A DNA stretch of 9,361 nt from Clostridia bacterium (GTDB lineage: Bacteria > Bacillota_A > Clostridia > Oscillospirales > CAG-272), in NCBI GenBank assembly GCA_017472105.1, contig JAFUQY010000180.1, positions 1 through 9,361 of the forward strand, given 5' to 3'. The notes below the pieces were generated by a model. That model saw nothing but the letters and a program-made list of their open reading frames with translations. It was not told where the DNA came from and ran no database searches. The position numbers and the translations under genes are program-made. Positions 1-7,047 of the stretch are shown here, piece by piece. The first letter of the stretch is position 1; every line of letters starts with the position of its first letter.

Positions 1-24
1 AGAGGTCAGTTCCCTCTGAATCAC

Positions 25-56
25 AAACGCTCATACCCCGCGGTGTGGGCGTTTTT
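25..56 (+). terminator. Rho-independent terminator of an upstream plus-strand gene
   Basis: Positions 25-37 pair with 42-54 in a continuous 13-bp stem (two G-U pairs) closed by a CCGC loop, and the 3' arm runs into a TTTTT tract at 52-56. This is a standard intrinsic terminator for transcription entering from the left edge. The gene it closes is outside the window; a plus-strand frame could end at a TGA at 17-19, but too little is present to name it. The stem is preceded by A residues, so weak activity on the minus strand is possible too. Confidence 0.8.
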
Positions 57-62
57 CCATGC

Positions 63-90
63 AAAAAACCGCAGGTTTCCCCACGGTTTT
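63..90 (-). terminator. Rho-independent terminator of the SLH / Asn-Gln-rich unit
   Basis: Read on the minus strand, 90-80 pairs with 75-65 in an 11-bp stem (two G-U pairs) capped by a GAAA tetraloop, followed by six T residues (63-68). It lies 31 nt after the stop of the small Asn/Gln-rich gene, so it ends that transcript. With the terminator at 25-56 it forms a tail-to-tail boundary between converging transcription units. A well-placed terminator is independent support that the small gene is the real last gene of a transcript. Confidence 0.82.
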
Positions 91-121
91 CGCGTACCCC
101 GTCAACGTATGCGCCGGGGAT

Positions 122-286
122 TCAGAATTCTTCGTTCTGTTCTCTGCGGTTCTTGTTCTGGTTCTGTTCGTTCTTGTTCTGATTCTGCTGGTTCTGCTGA
201 TTCTTGTTCTGGCTGTTGTTCTGATTCTTGTTCTGGTTGTTGTTCTGGTTCTGCTGGTTCTTGTTCTGATTCTGGTTGTTTTCCAT
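122..286 (-). CDS. Small Asn/Gln-rich low-complexity protein (54 aa)
   Basis: An ATG at 286-284 opens a 54-codon frame ending in TGA at 124-122. A GGAG ribosome binding site lies 8 nt upstream on the minus strand, and an intrinsic terminator follows at 63-90. The product is 23 Asn, 16 Gln and 5 Lys, about 72% N+Q, in an irregular NQNK/QQNQ pattern, with a short charged tail (RREQNEEF). It has no signal peptide, membrane segment or Cys and should be cytoplasmic and disordered. It lies 72 nt downstream of the SLH gene on the same strand with no clear terminator between, so the two may share a transcript. Function is unknown. Short N/Q-rich proteins occur in Clostridia, and Bacillus gamma-type SASPs are also Gln/Asn-rich, but no SASP motif is visible. 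The complementary strand reads as a long Leu/Val run that is an artefact of this codon pattern. Confidence 0.72.
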   Translation of the reverse strand: MENNQNQNKNQQNQNNNQNKNQNNSQNKNQQNQQNQNKNEQNQNKNRREQNEEF

Positions 287-358
287 GATTATCACTCCGT
301 ATCCTTGATTTTCCGGGGGTACGGGTCTATTATGCCTCGTCCCCTGCGGATTTATGCA

Positions 359-1618
359 TCAGTCGAGCATATTTTTCACGGTCAGGAGAATCTGCGCGGT
401 CTGTCCGCGGTCGAGGATATCGTTCGGTGCGATCTTCCCGCTTCCGGTTCCCTTGAAGATACCGGCGTCGGAGAGTGCGTAGAGGGAGCTTTTTGCCCAC
501 ACGGGAACGTCGCTGTGATCGGCGAATACGGCAACAGCATCCGGCTCCGACTTGCCGAGGATTGCGTTGAGAATCACTGCCGCTTCTGCACGGGTGATCT
601 TTGCCTCAGGCAGGAAACAGAGCTCGCCGTTCTCCCAGGATCCGCTGACGATGCCGAGATCAAACGCGCGGTTCACGTAGCCCGTGGCTGAGGCGGAAAT
701 GGTGTCGTGATCGGCGAAAACGGTTTCCGTCGGTGCGATTTCCCCGGCTCCGAGCGCTTTCATCACAGTAACGAGGAATTCCTCACGGGTCATCTGCTCA
801 TCGGGACGGAAGTAGAGCTGACCGTCGACCGATTCGGCATCCATGACATTCTCCGCCGCCATGACGAGAGCCGCGTTGTGTGCCCAGTGCCCTTCCATAT
901 CGGCGAAAACAAGATCGCATGCGGACTCGTCAATCTCGACAGTCACGGTCACGGGAGAGGAGTAATTGCCCCATTCATCCCGCACGGTGTAGGTGAACGA
1001 ATCCGATCCGGTCATGCCGTCGCACGGGGTATAGCGATAATTCCCGCTGGTCGGATCGGTCAGCTCAAGGATGCCGCGCTCGGGTCTTGCGGTGATTTCA
1101 AACACAATCGCGTCCCCATCGGGATCGGAACCGTCGAGGGTACCGTACTGCGCGATATCCTGCTGAGACCAGACCGCCAGTGCATCGGGATCGGACGAGG
1201 CGACGGGTGCAAGATTGACGGAATCGGTGAATTTCAGTGCGCATTCGATGCTGTACTCTCCGTCCGCACGGAACCGGAACGACGAGGATTCACACGTTTT
1301 CGCCGGAACGAACCGGAGCTGAGCGAGTCCGGATGCGCTGATGATCTGATTGACGCTGACGGGTGCCGATCCGTAGTAGAGTGTTCCGTCGGCGGATGGC
1401 GGAAGTGCGGTCACGGTGACGGATGCTGGCGTATAACCCAGCCCGTACGCGAAATCGGCGGCGGTGAAGGTGATATCCGTGGATACAAGGGAGGATTTGA
1501 CCATGCCGCAGGATGCTGTCAGATGCTCAAGCGCAGGAGAAAGCATGGCGGAGGAATACGCGGACACGGGTACGGTCAGAACAGCGGCAAGCAGAACGGT
1601 CAGGATGAGTCGTTTCAT
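359..1618 (-). CDS. Exported SLH-domain protein with cadherin-like domain
   Basis: A 419-residue secreted cell-surface protein. Residues 1-20 form a signal peptide (KR, a hydrophobic core, then VSA, with cleavage likely after A20). Residues about 45-135 look like a beta-sandwich region. Residues about 138-229 match a cadherin-like/Big_9 module, with the typical SDPDGD segment at 164-169, G-x-Y-x-Y-T-P at 192-198 and GSDSFTYTV at 204-212. Three SLH repeats follow at about 237-290, 300-354 and 364-417, each with a FAD motif and the later R-x-E/R-x-x core (MTREE, ITRAE, LDRGQ). SLH triplets bind pyruvylated secondary cell-wall polymer, so this protein probably sits on the wall with its N-terminal modules exposed. 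The start is supported by AAAGGA 7 nt upstream (1626-1631). No strong promoter is visible in the 1619-1710 gap. The ligand or partner of the outer domains cannot be told from sequence. Confidence 0.9.
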   Translation of the reverse strand: MKRLILTVLLAAVLTVPVSAYSSAMLSPALEHLTASCGMVKSSLVSTDITFTAADFAYGLGYTPASVTVTALPPSADGTLYYGSAPVSVNQIISASGLAQLRFVPAKTCESSSFRFRADGEYSIECALKFTDSVNLAPVASSDPDALAVWSQQDIAQYGTLDGSDPDGDAIVFEITARPERGILELTDPTSGNYRYTPCDGMTGSDSFTYTVRDEWGNYSSPVTVTVEIDESACDLVFADMEGHWAHNAALVMAAENVMDAESVDGQLYFRPDEQMTREEFLVTVMKALGAGEIAPTETVFADHDTISASATGYVNRAFDLGIVSGSWENGELCFLPEAKITRAEAAVILNAILGKSEPDAVAVFADHSDVPVWAKSSLYALSDAGIFKGTGSGKIAPNDILDRGQTAQILLTVKNMLD

Positions 1619-1682
1619 GGGACGATCCTTTCATTGGTGGGATTGGTTGTTCAAATCTATGCCGCGCTGGATCGGTTTATGC

Positions 1683-1710
1683 TTGACACAACGGGACAGG
1701 ATGTGATAAA
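1683..1710 (+). promoter_or_regulatory. Sigma-A type promoter for the URO-D-like/mannosidase unit
   Basis: A perfect -35 TTGACA (1683-1688) is followed after 16 bp by GATAAA (1705-1710), preceded by a TGT extended -10 element at 1702-1704. Transcription should begin near 1717, leaving about a 30-nt leader before the ATG at 1747. The -10 abuts the earlier in-frame ATG at 1711, which argues against that codon being the start. Confidence 0.65.
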
Positions 1711-1746
1711 ATGAAAAAAACACTTGTTATGCAAGGAGAATTTCCC

Positions 1747-2685
1747 ATGACACTGCGTGAACGTGCCATTGCCGCGCTGGAATACCGGATTCCCGATGCG
1801 GTTCCCACATTTGAACTGGAATTTCAGCTGACACCGGAGCTGATGGGTGACGGACGGGATTTCATATCCAGCTGGCAGCTCGACGGACTGTCACCGCTGG
1901 AGCGTGAGAAAAAGCTGTACGAAAATGCTCAGCTGATGGTTGAGGTGTATTCCAAGCTCGAATACTCGATTTTCAACGTGGCGTACCTGAATTTTGAAGA
2001 TGTGAAGACCACCGTGAAGTTCATCCGGGAGCTGAGCGGCGACAAATTCCTTCTGACGCACCACGGCGACGGTACCTTCTCCATCCCGGACGGCAATCAG
2101 ATGTACGAATTTGCTTACCGGATCGCCGATGATCCCGAAGGTGTTCACGCGGATGCACGCCGGATGGCTGACAACGCGATCGAATACAACAAGCGCCTGT
2201 TCGACTGCGGGATTGAGTCGTTCATGCTCTGCTCGGACTACTGCTACAACAGCGGACCGTTCATGTCCCCGCAGATGTTCTCGGAATTCGTCACGCCCTA
2301 TCTGCACGACATCATCCGCGAGATCCGCAAAATGGGAGGATACGCCATCAAGCACACCGACGGCAACATCATGCCCATTCTCGATCAGCTCATTTCCTGC
2401 GAACCGCACTGCATCCACTCGATCGACCCGATGGCGGGCGTGGACATCGCAGAGGTGAAGAAAATCACGCAGGCACACGGCGTCGCAATCTGCGGAAACG
2501 TCAACTGCGCACTCATGCAGACCGGCACGGATGAGGAGATCCGTCAGAGCGCACTGTACGCACTCGAGCACGGCAAACCCGGCGGCGGCTACATCTTCTC
2601 AACCAGCAACGTCCCCTTCCGCGGTCTCCCGCTCGAGCGATACCTGATGATCCTCGACATCTGGAAACAGCACCGTTATTATTAA
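1747..2685 (+). CDS. URO-D superfamily protein (COG0407-like, not HemE)
   Basis: A 312-residue protein of the uroporphyrinogen decarboxylase / cobamide methyltransferase (MtaA/CmuA) superfamily, expected to be a cytoplasmic TIM barrel. The N-terminus (MTLRERAIAAL...PDAVP) is the usual opening of this group. Later landmarks are the CSDY segment at 162-165, the PQMFSEFVTPYL helix at 175-186, HTDGN at 203-207, and the GNVNC and GGGYIFSTSN segments near 250 and 279. The Arg-rich substrate motif of true HemE (RQAGRY) is absent from the N-terminus, so coproporphyrinogen synthesis is unlikely. MtaA-type enzymes bind zinc through H-x-C...C; here the middle position is Asp203-207 region HTD, with a Cys at 254, so metal binding is possible but unproven. 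The start is the ATG with AAGGAG 8 nt upstream (1733-1738), rather than the ATG at 1711 that touches the -10. It is followed 81 nt later by a GH38 mannosidase on the same strand. Exact reaction unknown. Confidence 0.85.
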   Translation: MTLRERAIAALEYRIPDAVPTFELEFQLTPELMGDGRDFISSWQLDGLSPLEREKKLYENAQLMVEVYSKLEYSIFNVAYLNFEDVKTTVKFIRELSGDKFLLTHHGDGTFSIPDGNQMYEFAYRIADDPEGVHADARRMADNAIEYNKRLFDCGIESFMLCSDYCYNSGPFMSPQMFSEFVTPYLHDIIREIRKMGGYAIKHTDGNIMPILDQLISCEPHCIHSIDPMAGVDIAEVKKITQAHGVAICGNVNCALMQTGTDEEIRQSALYALEHGKPGGGYIFSTSNVPFRGLPLERYLMILDIWKQHRYY

Positions 2686-2688
2686 ATC

Positions 2689-2753
2689 AAATGCGTCAGC
2701 ATTTCACCTATTCTCTTCTCTTTTCACTCTTCTCCATTCTCTATTATCTGACG
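2689..2753 (+). other. Pyrimidine-rich intergenic spacer with two alternative stems
   Basis: The spacer between the URO-D-like gene and the mannosidase holds a tract at 2705-2745 that is 36 pyrimidines of 41 with no G, built from irregular TTCTC/TTCAC units. A 6-bp hairpin AAATGC/GCATTT (2689-2694 and 2699-2704) lies just after the stop codon. Its loop-side CGTCAG (2694-2699) is also perfectly complementary to CTGACG (2748-2753), which abuts the GAGGAG ribosome binding site of the mannosidase. The two pairings exclude each other. A TATTAT at 2742-2747 could be a -10 but has only a poor -35, so co-transcription from 1683 is favoured. Short stems such as these can arise by chance. Confidence 0.35.
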
Positions 2754-2766
2754 AGGAGCACCAACA

Positions 2767-5388
2767 ATGTCATCCAGAACTCTACATTTCATCTCCCACT
2801 CCCACTGGGACCGCGAGTGGTACATGCCGTTTGAAGCGCATCGGTACAAGCTGGTGGAATTCTTCGACCGCCTTCTCGATACGCTCGACAACGATCCCGC
2901 GTTCAAAAGCTTCCACCTCGACGGACAGACCATCATGATCGAGGACTATCTCGAAATCCGTCCGCAGATGCGTGAGAAAATCGAAAAATACATCGCTGAA
3001 GGCAGACTGGTGAACGGTCCGTGGTACATCCTTCAGGACGAATACCTCACCGACGGCGAATCCAATATCCGCAACATGCTCATCGGACGTCAGGTCGCGG
3101 CGCAGTACGGCAAAGTGGCAAACGTGGGCTACTTCCCCGATGCGTTCGGCAACATCGGTCAGGCTCCGCAGATTCTGCGCGGCTTCGGCATTGACACAGT
3201 TGCATTCGGACGCGGCGTTGCAGAAACCCACGGCGACATGTACGACACCGGTGAGGCAAACTACGGCAAGGCAAAATCCGAAATTCTCTGGCGCTCTCCC
3301 GACGGCTCCGAAGTCATGGGTGCGGTGTTCCAGAACTGGTACAACAACGCGAACGAAATTCCCGCTGATCCTGAGGACGCGGCTGAGAGAATCCGCGCAA
3401 TCCGTGACGCTGCCGAGAGATGTGCGACGACACCCCATCTTCTCATGATGAACGGATGCGACCATCAGCCCGTGCAGTGTGACATCGGACGGATTCTCGA
3501 AAAAGTCACCGAAAACGGCTTTGAAGACACCCTCGTTCACTCCAATTTCGCGGATTATTTTGAGGCGATCAAGCCGTACCGCGACAATTTCGGCATTTAT
3601 GTCGGCGAGCTCAACGGTGAAAATTCCAACGGCTGGGGCACGCTTGCAAACACCGCATCCGCGCGGATCTACCTCAAGCAGTACAACGCGCAGTGCCAGT
3701 CCCTTCTCGAAAAGGGCGCGGAACCTCTCTCCGTTCTCTCGCATCTGTACGCCGGCAAGCCCGCTGACCGGGATTATTTCCGCTGGCTCTGGAAGACGCT
3801 CATGCAGAATCACCCGCACGACTCCATCTGCGGATGCTCGGTCGACGATGTGCACGAGGAAATGGTGACGCGCTTCAAGAAGGTTCTGCACGCCGGCAAT
3901 TCCCTTCTGAATGAGGAAAAATCCGTCTTCGCATCGACGCTGAACACAGCCGGAACCGGAGCACCGTATGCCGTGACCGTATTCAATCCCGCGGGACATG
4001 TATCCTCCGAGGCTGTTTCCTGCACGATCGATCTGCCCGAGGACACCGATGTGACTGCCGGCATGCTCTCCGTCCTCGACGGCGAAAACGCGATTCCGGC
4101 GGATGTGACCGATCTCGGCATCGTTTCCGATTACATTCTGCCGAAGGATACGTTCCGTGTTCCCTTCAAGTGCCGCAGATTCAAGCTGAGTTTCCGTGCC
4201 GCTGACGTTCCTGCGCTCGGCTGGAAGACGTTCGGCATCTCCGTCGACGGTGCAAAGCCTGCGGAAAGCGACCTCACCGTCTACAAACGCGGCATGCAGA
4301 ACAGGCGGCTCCGCGTGAAAATTGCGCGTGACGGCTCGATCTCCGTGACTGACCGCAAGACCGGTGCGTCGTATGTGACCGGCATTTTCGTGGACACCGG
4401 TGACCGCGGCGAGGAATACAACTACCGCGAAGCGCACGATATGACCCGGATCACAACCGAAGGCACCGCGGCGAGAGTTGAGCTGTATTCGGCATCAGCT
4501 GCTTCCGTCACCTTCCGGATTGTTCACAGAATGCAGATTCCCGCAGGCATTGACGAAAACGGATGCAGATGCGGCGAATGCGAAATGGTCATCGAAAACT
4601 ACTGCACGCTGCGGGAAGGCGCCCGTCGTCTGGATTTCCGCACCGTGATTCACAATCAGGCAGAAAACCACCGCGTTGTCGTTCACACCCGCCATGGCAT
4701 CGTATGTGACAACGTGACCGCTGAGGGGCAGTTTGATTTTGTCAAGCGCGCGATTGTTCCCTGTGAGCACTGGCAGAACCCGATGAAGCCCGGCAAAATG
4801 ACGACGTTCTTCTCCCTCGAGGACGGAACGCACGGTCTGAACATCGCCGGACGCGGCTTATGCGAATACGAAGTCCTGCGCGACGAGCACCGCACGATGG
4901 CTCTCACACTCCACCGCGGCGTGGCTGAGCTCGGTGACTGGAACTACTTCCCGACGCCCGGTGCACAGTGCAAGGGTACTCTAACTGTCGAATATTCCCT
5001 CGTTCCCTATGCTCCGACCGTCCGCGACCGTGAAAACGCCGTCAACGACTGCTACTCCTTCGCGGCGTATGAACCCGCTGCCGTATCCGGTCCCGTTCAT
5101 GAAGGCGCAAATCCCGCATCCGGTTCCCTCGTCGGACTGAGCGGACACGGTTTCATCGTCAGTGCCGTGAAGATGGCGGAAGACAGGGACAGCGTGATCC
5201 TGCGCGTGTTCAATCCGTACGACAGTGACGCAAAGATGAAGCTCGGACTCGGGGAAACGTTCGCCTCCGCATATCTCGTCAATCTCGGCGAGGAACGGAT
5301 GAAAAAGATTCCCTGCCGCGATGGCTCCTGCACGGTTTCGCTTCTGTCAAAGAAGATCGTGACCGTCGAGCTGGTTCCTGCAAAATAA
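2767..5388 (+). CDS. GH38 alpha-mannosidase, MngB-like
   Basis: An 873-residue glycoside hydrolase family 38 retaining alpha-mannosidase, close in length and layout to E. coli MngB (mannosylglycerate hydrolase). There is no signal peptide, so it is cytoplasmic and probably acts on imported alpha-mannosides or phosphorylated/glycerate derivatives. The catalytic barrel holds HSHWDREWY at 11-19 (zinc ligands His13 and Asp15), DGQT at 52-55, GYFPDAFGN at 121-129 with the nucleophile Asp125, NGCDHQPVQ at 229-237, and NHPHDSICGC at 348-357 with the fourth zinc ligand His351. C-terminal beta domains follow, with family landmarks GDRGEEYNY at 545-553, HNQAENHRVVVHTRH at 629-643, and AEDRDSVILRVFNPYD at 804-819. 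All catalytic positions are intact. GAGGAG (2753-2758) sits 8 nt before the ATG. It is probably co-transcribed with the URO-D-like gene. Substrate specificity cannot be assigned: no PTS or ABC sugar transporter is in the window. Confidence 0.95.
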   Translation: MSSRTLHFISHSHWDREWYMPFEAHRYKLVEFFDRLLDTLDNDPAFKSFHLDGQTIMIEDYLEIRPQMREKIEKYIAEGRLVNGPWYILQDEYLTDGESNIRNMLIGRQVAAQYGKVANVGYFPDAFGNIGQAPQILRGFGIDTVAFGRGVAETHGDMYDTGEANYGKAKSEILWRSPDGSEVMGAVFQNWYNNANEIPADPEDAAERIRAIRDAAERCATTPHLLMMNGCDHQPVQCDIGRILEKVTENGFEDTLVHSNFADYFEAIKPYRDNFGIYVGELNGENSNGWGTLANTASARIYLKQYNAQCQSLLEKGAEPLSVLSHLYAGKPADRDYFRWLWKTLMQNHPHDSICGCSVDDVHEEMVTRFKKVLHAGNSLLNEEKSVFASTLNTAGTGAPYAVTVFNPAGHVSSEAVSCTIDLPEDTDVTAGMLSVLDGENAIPADVTDLGIVSDYILPKDTFRVPFKCRRFKLSFRAADVPALGWKTFGISVDGAKPAESDLTVYKRGMQNRRLRVKIARDGSISVTDRKTGASYVTGIFVDTGDRGEEYNYREAHDMTRITTEGTAARVELYSASAASVTFRIVHRMQIPAGIDENGCRCGECEMVIENYCTLREGARRLDFRTVIHNQAENHRVVVHTRHGIVCDNVTAEGQFDFVKRAIVPCEHWQNPMKPGKMTTFFSLEDGTHGLNIAGRGLCEYEVLRDEHRTMALTLHRGVAELGDWNYFPTPGAQCKGTLTVEYSLVPYAPTVRDRENAVNDCYSFAAYEPAAVSGPVHEGANPASGSLVGLSGHGFIVSAVKMAEDRDSVILRVFNPYDSDAKMKLGLGETFASAYLVNLGEERMKKIPCRDGSCTVSLLSKKIVTVELVPAK

Positions 5389-5396
5389 ACAAAAAG

Positions 5397-5435
5397 AATC
5401 CCGGTGACTTGTCGTAATTGACGGTCATCGGGATT
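5397..5435. terminator. Bidirectional terminator between convergent genes
   Basis: 5397-5409 pairs with 5423-5435 in a 13-bp stem with two G-U pairs, extended inward by GTC/GAC (5411-5413 and 5420-5422). It begins 8 nt after the mannosidase stop and ends 13 nt before the stop of the convergent LRR gene. On the minus strand it is followed by TCTTTTTG, a good U-tract. On the plus strand the tail is TTTATCATTG with a later TTTTT at 5446-5450, which is weaker. One hairpin therefore serves both units. Confidence 0.78.
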
Positions 5436-5448
5436 TATCATTGTGTTT

Positions 5449-6984
5449 TTACTGATCGAAGAGGACTTCAAGTCCGGTGTAGATTTCGTTGCCTTCGCCG
5501 ATTTCGGGTTCCGTCCAGTCGGATTCCGGGAAGCGGCAGAAGATTTTCTTCAGGCTGGTGCACTCGGAGAACGCGTATTCGCCGATTTCGGTGACGGGGG
5601 ACTTGAGCGTGATCCATTCCAGCTCCATGCACAGGCTGAACTGGTAGCTGCCGATTTGGGTGATGCCGCTGCCGAGAACGACCTTCTTCAGCTTGATGCA
5701 GTTGTTGAACGCGCGCAGTCCGAGGGATGTGACGGTGTCGGGAATCTCCATTTCCTCGAGCGCATAGCAGTTGATGAACGCACGGGCGCCGATTTCCTTC
5801 ACGCTCTTTCCGAAGTTCACGTGGTGGAGCATTTCGCAGTTATAGAATGCCTGCTCGCCGATCACTTCCACGCAGTCGGAGATGGTCACGACGGTCATTT
5901 CCTTGCAGTTCATGAAGAAATTCCGGTCAAGCTCACGCACGACAATGTTGTCCACCACGTCGGGAATGATGAAATTCTGCCATGTTCCCTTCGCGTCCTC
6001 GTATTCGGACTTCTTGAAGGAAAGCACGCCGTCCTCCGTGATCGAGAACCACGGGGATTTCACGGAGGTGGTCATGTTGACTTCCTCAAGCCCGGTCAGG
6101 TACTGCGCTTTTTTGTAGTTGGTATCGGAAATTTTCGCCGCAGAATCGCGGAAGCCGTCGAGGTCACGGAAAATGGCGAGTGCTTCGTCGTACTGTCCTT
6201 CGGCGGCGAGGTTCACTGCCTGATTGTAGCGGAATCCGGGGATGAACTGGGTGAAGGTAAGCACAATCAGCACCACCGCCGCGGCAAATCCTGCGAGAAT
6301 GAGGATTGCCTTCACCTTGTCGGAAACTTCGTGTTCCTTCTTTTTCTTCTGCTTTTTCAGCTCGGCTTCGGATTTTGTATCCGCGATTTTCTTCTGTTCG
6401 GCGAGGTATTCGTGATCGAGATGCTTCGTCAGCCATTCCCGGGAGCATCCACAGCCGCCGCAGGAGCCGGATTCTTCCAGATTCACCTGACCGCACGCGC
6501 ATCTCCAGCCGCCGTCAACGGTATCGGGTCGGTATTTCGCATCGACCACACCGTCGCATTCCCGTCTGATCTGCTCGTACAAGGGATCGGTCTGCCAGAA
6601 AATCTCCTGCTCGGGAAGTGCTTTTCCGCGTCCACCGTCCGTGTTTTCCCATGTTTCACCGGATGCACGGCGCACGGATTTCAGAGTCACATAGGCATAC
6701 GTGGTGCGCGTGGATTCCGTCGGAACAGGTGCGGACTCGCCGGATTTCAGGGTGACGTTTTCAATCACGCCGATTCTCTCGCGGCGCTCGTTCTGAAGCT
6801 CAATATCCGCCGTATAGCTGTCGATTTTGAATCCGCCGCAGGGGACCGAGATCACTGTGACTGCGGGGCATTCGTCGGGTGTATTCTGAACAACGCGGAC
6901 ACGCTTGATCTGAACGGGACAGAGCGGGAGCCATTCCTTCATGTCGCGTTCACTCACAATCCGCGGGTATTTCTTTTCGTCCAT
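5449..6984 (-). CDS. Zinc-ribbon membrane protein with extracellular BspA-type LRRs
   Basis: A 511-residue single-pass membrane protein. Residues 1-155 are an unrecognised N-terminal region. Residues 160-180 carry a zinc-ribbon-like cluster: C162-x-C164, then C175, C178 and C180. A Lys-rich stretch (210-216) precedes one membrane segment at about 225-247; by the positive-inside rule the N-terminus is cytoplasmic. Residues 252-285 look like a TPR-type helical pair (YNQAVNLAAEGQYDEALAIF). Residues about 340-485 hold six LRR_5/BspA-type repeats of exactly 23 residues, each with an aromatic F and a conserved Cys (360, 383, 406, 429, 452, 475), predicted to lie outside. The start at 6984 has GGAG 6 nt upstream. 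The longer in-frame ATG at 7014 has no ribosome binding site and coincides with the predicted transcription start of a strong promoter at 7017-7045. BspA-type LRRs are often surface binding modules; the zinc ribbon may bind protein or nucleic acid. The real role is unknown. Confidence 0.88.
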   Translation of the reverse strand: MDEKKYPRIVSERDMKEWLPLCPVQIKRVRVVQNTPDECPAVTVISVPCGGFKIDSYTADIELQNERRERIGVIENVTLKSGESAPVPTESTRTTYAYVTLKSVRRASGETWENTDGGRGKALPEQEIFWQTDPLYEQIRRECDGVVDAKYRPDTVDGGWRCACGQVNLEESGSCGGCGCSREWLTKHLDHEYLAEQKKIADTKSEAELKKQKKKKEHEVSDKVKAILILAGFAAAVVLIVLTFTQFIPGFRYNQAVNLAAEGQYDEALAIFRDLDGFRDSAAKISDTNYKKAQYLTGLEEVNMTTSVKSPWFSITEDGVLSFKKSEYEDAKGTWQNFIIPDVVDNIVVRELDRNFFMNCKEMTVVTISDCVEVIGEQAFYNCEMLHHVNFGKSVKEIGARAFINCYALEEMEIPDTVTSLGLRAFNNCIKLKKVVLGSGITQIGSYQFSLCMELEWITLKSPVTEIGEYAFSECTSLKKIFCRFPESDWTEPEIGEGNEIYTGLEVLFDQ

Positions 6985-7016
6985 TGGTTTCTCCGTAGCT
7001 GCGTAATGATGCATTA

Positions 7017-7045
7017 ACTATATCACGATCCCGCGGAGATTTCAA
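7017..7045 (-). promoter_or_regulatory. Sigma-A type promoter for the zinc-ribbon LRR gene
   Basis: On the minus strand TTGAAA (7045-7040) and TATAGT (7022-7017) are separated by exactly 17 bp. The predicted transcription start falls at about 7011, giving roughly a 27-nt leader before the ATG at 6984. The -35 lies 2 nt past the stop codon of the MecA-like gene, with no terminator between, so the LRR gene probably has its own promoter plus some readthrough. Confidence 0.7.
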
Positions 7046-7047
7046 CG

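Noticed and set aside
1..17. AGAGG/CCTCT stem at the left edge as the end of a tRNA T-arm
   Set aside because: The loop does not match the TTCRANY consensus and no CCA-type acceptor end follows.
122..286. Possible CRISPR or tandem repeat array
   Set aside because: There is no constant repeat unit or spacer; the pattern is a codon-level mix of CAG, AAC, AAT and AAG inside one reading frame.
316..344. Hairpin between the SLH gene and the Asn/Gln-rich gene as a terminator
   Set aside because: The stem is interrupted by a bulge and no T-run follows on either strand, so readthrough is likely.
59..691. Plus-strand 210-codon frame with a long Leu/Val run
   Set aside because: It is the complement of the Asn/Gln-rich gene and the end of the SLH gene; no ribosome binding site, and the hydrophobic run comes from reading CAG/AAC codons backwards.
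707..1714. Plus-strand 335-codon frame
   Set aside because: Lies opposite the well-supported SLH gene; composition rich in Gly, Arg, His and Cys without a recognisable domain.
1747..2685. Assignment as HemE of heme synthesis
   Set aside because: The N-terminal RQAGRY-type motif is missing and the neighbour is a mannosidase, not a heme gene.
2782..4437. Minus-strand 551-codon frame
   Set aside because: Shadow of the GH38 gene, whose catalytic motifs are all intact on the plus strand.
5443..7017. Plus-strand 524-codon frame covering the LRR gene
   Set aside because: The minus strand shows domains, exact 23-residue repeats, promoter and ribosome binding site; the plus frame shows none.
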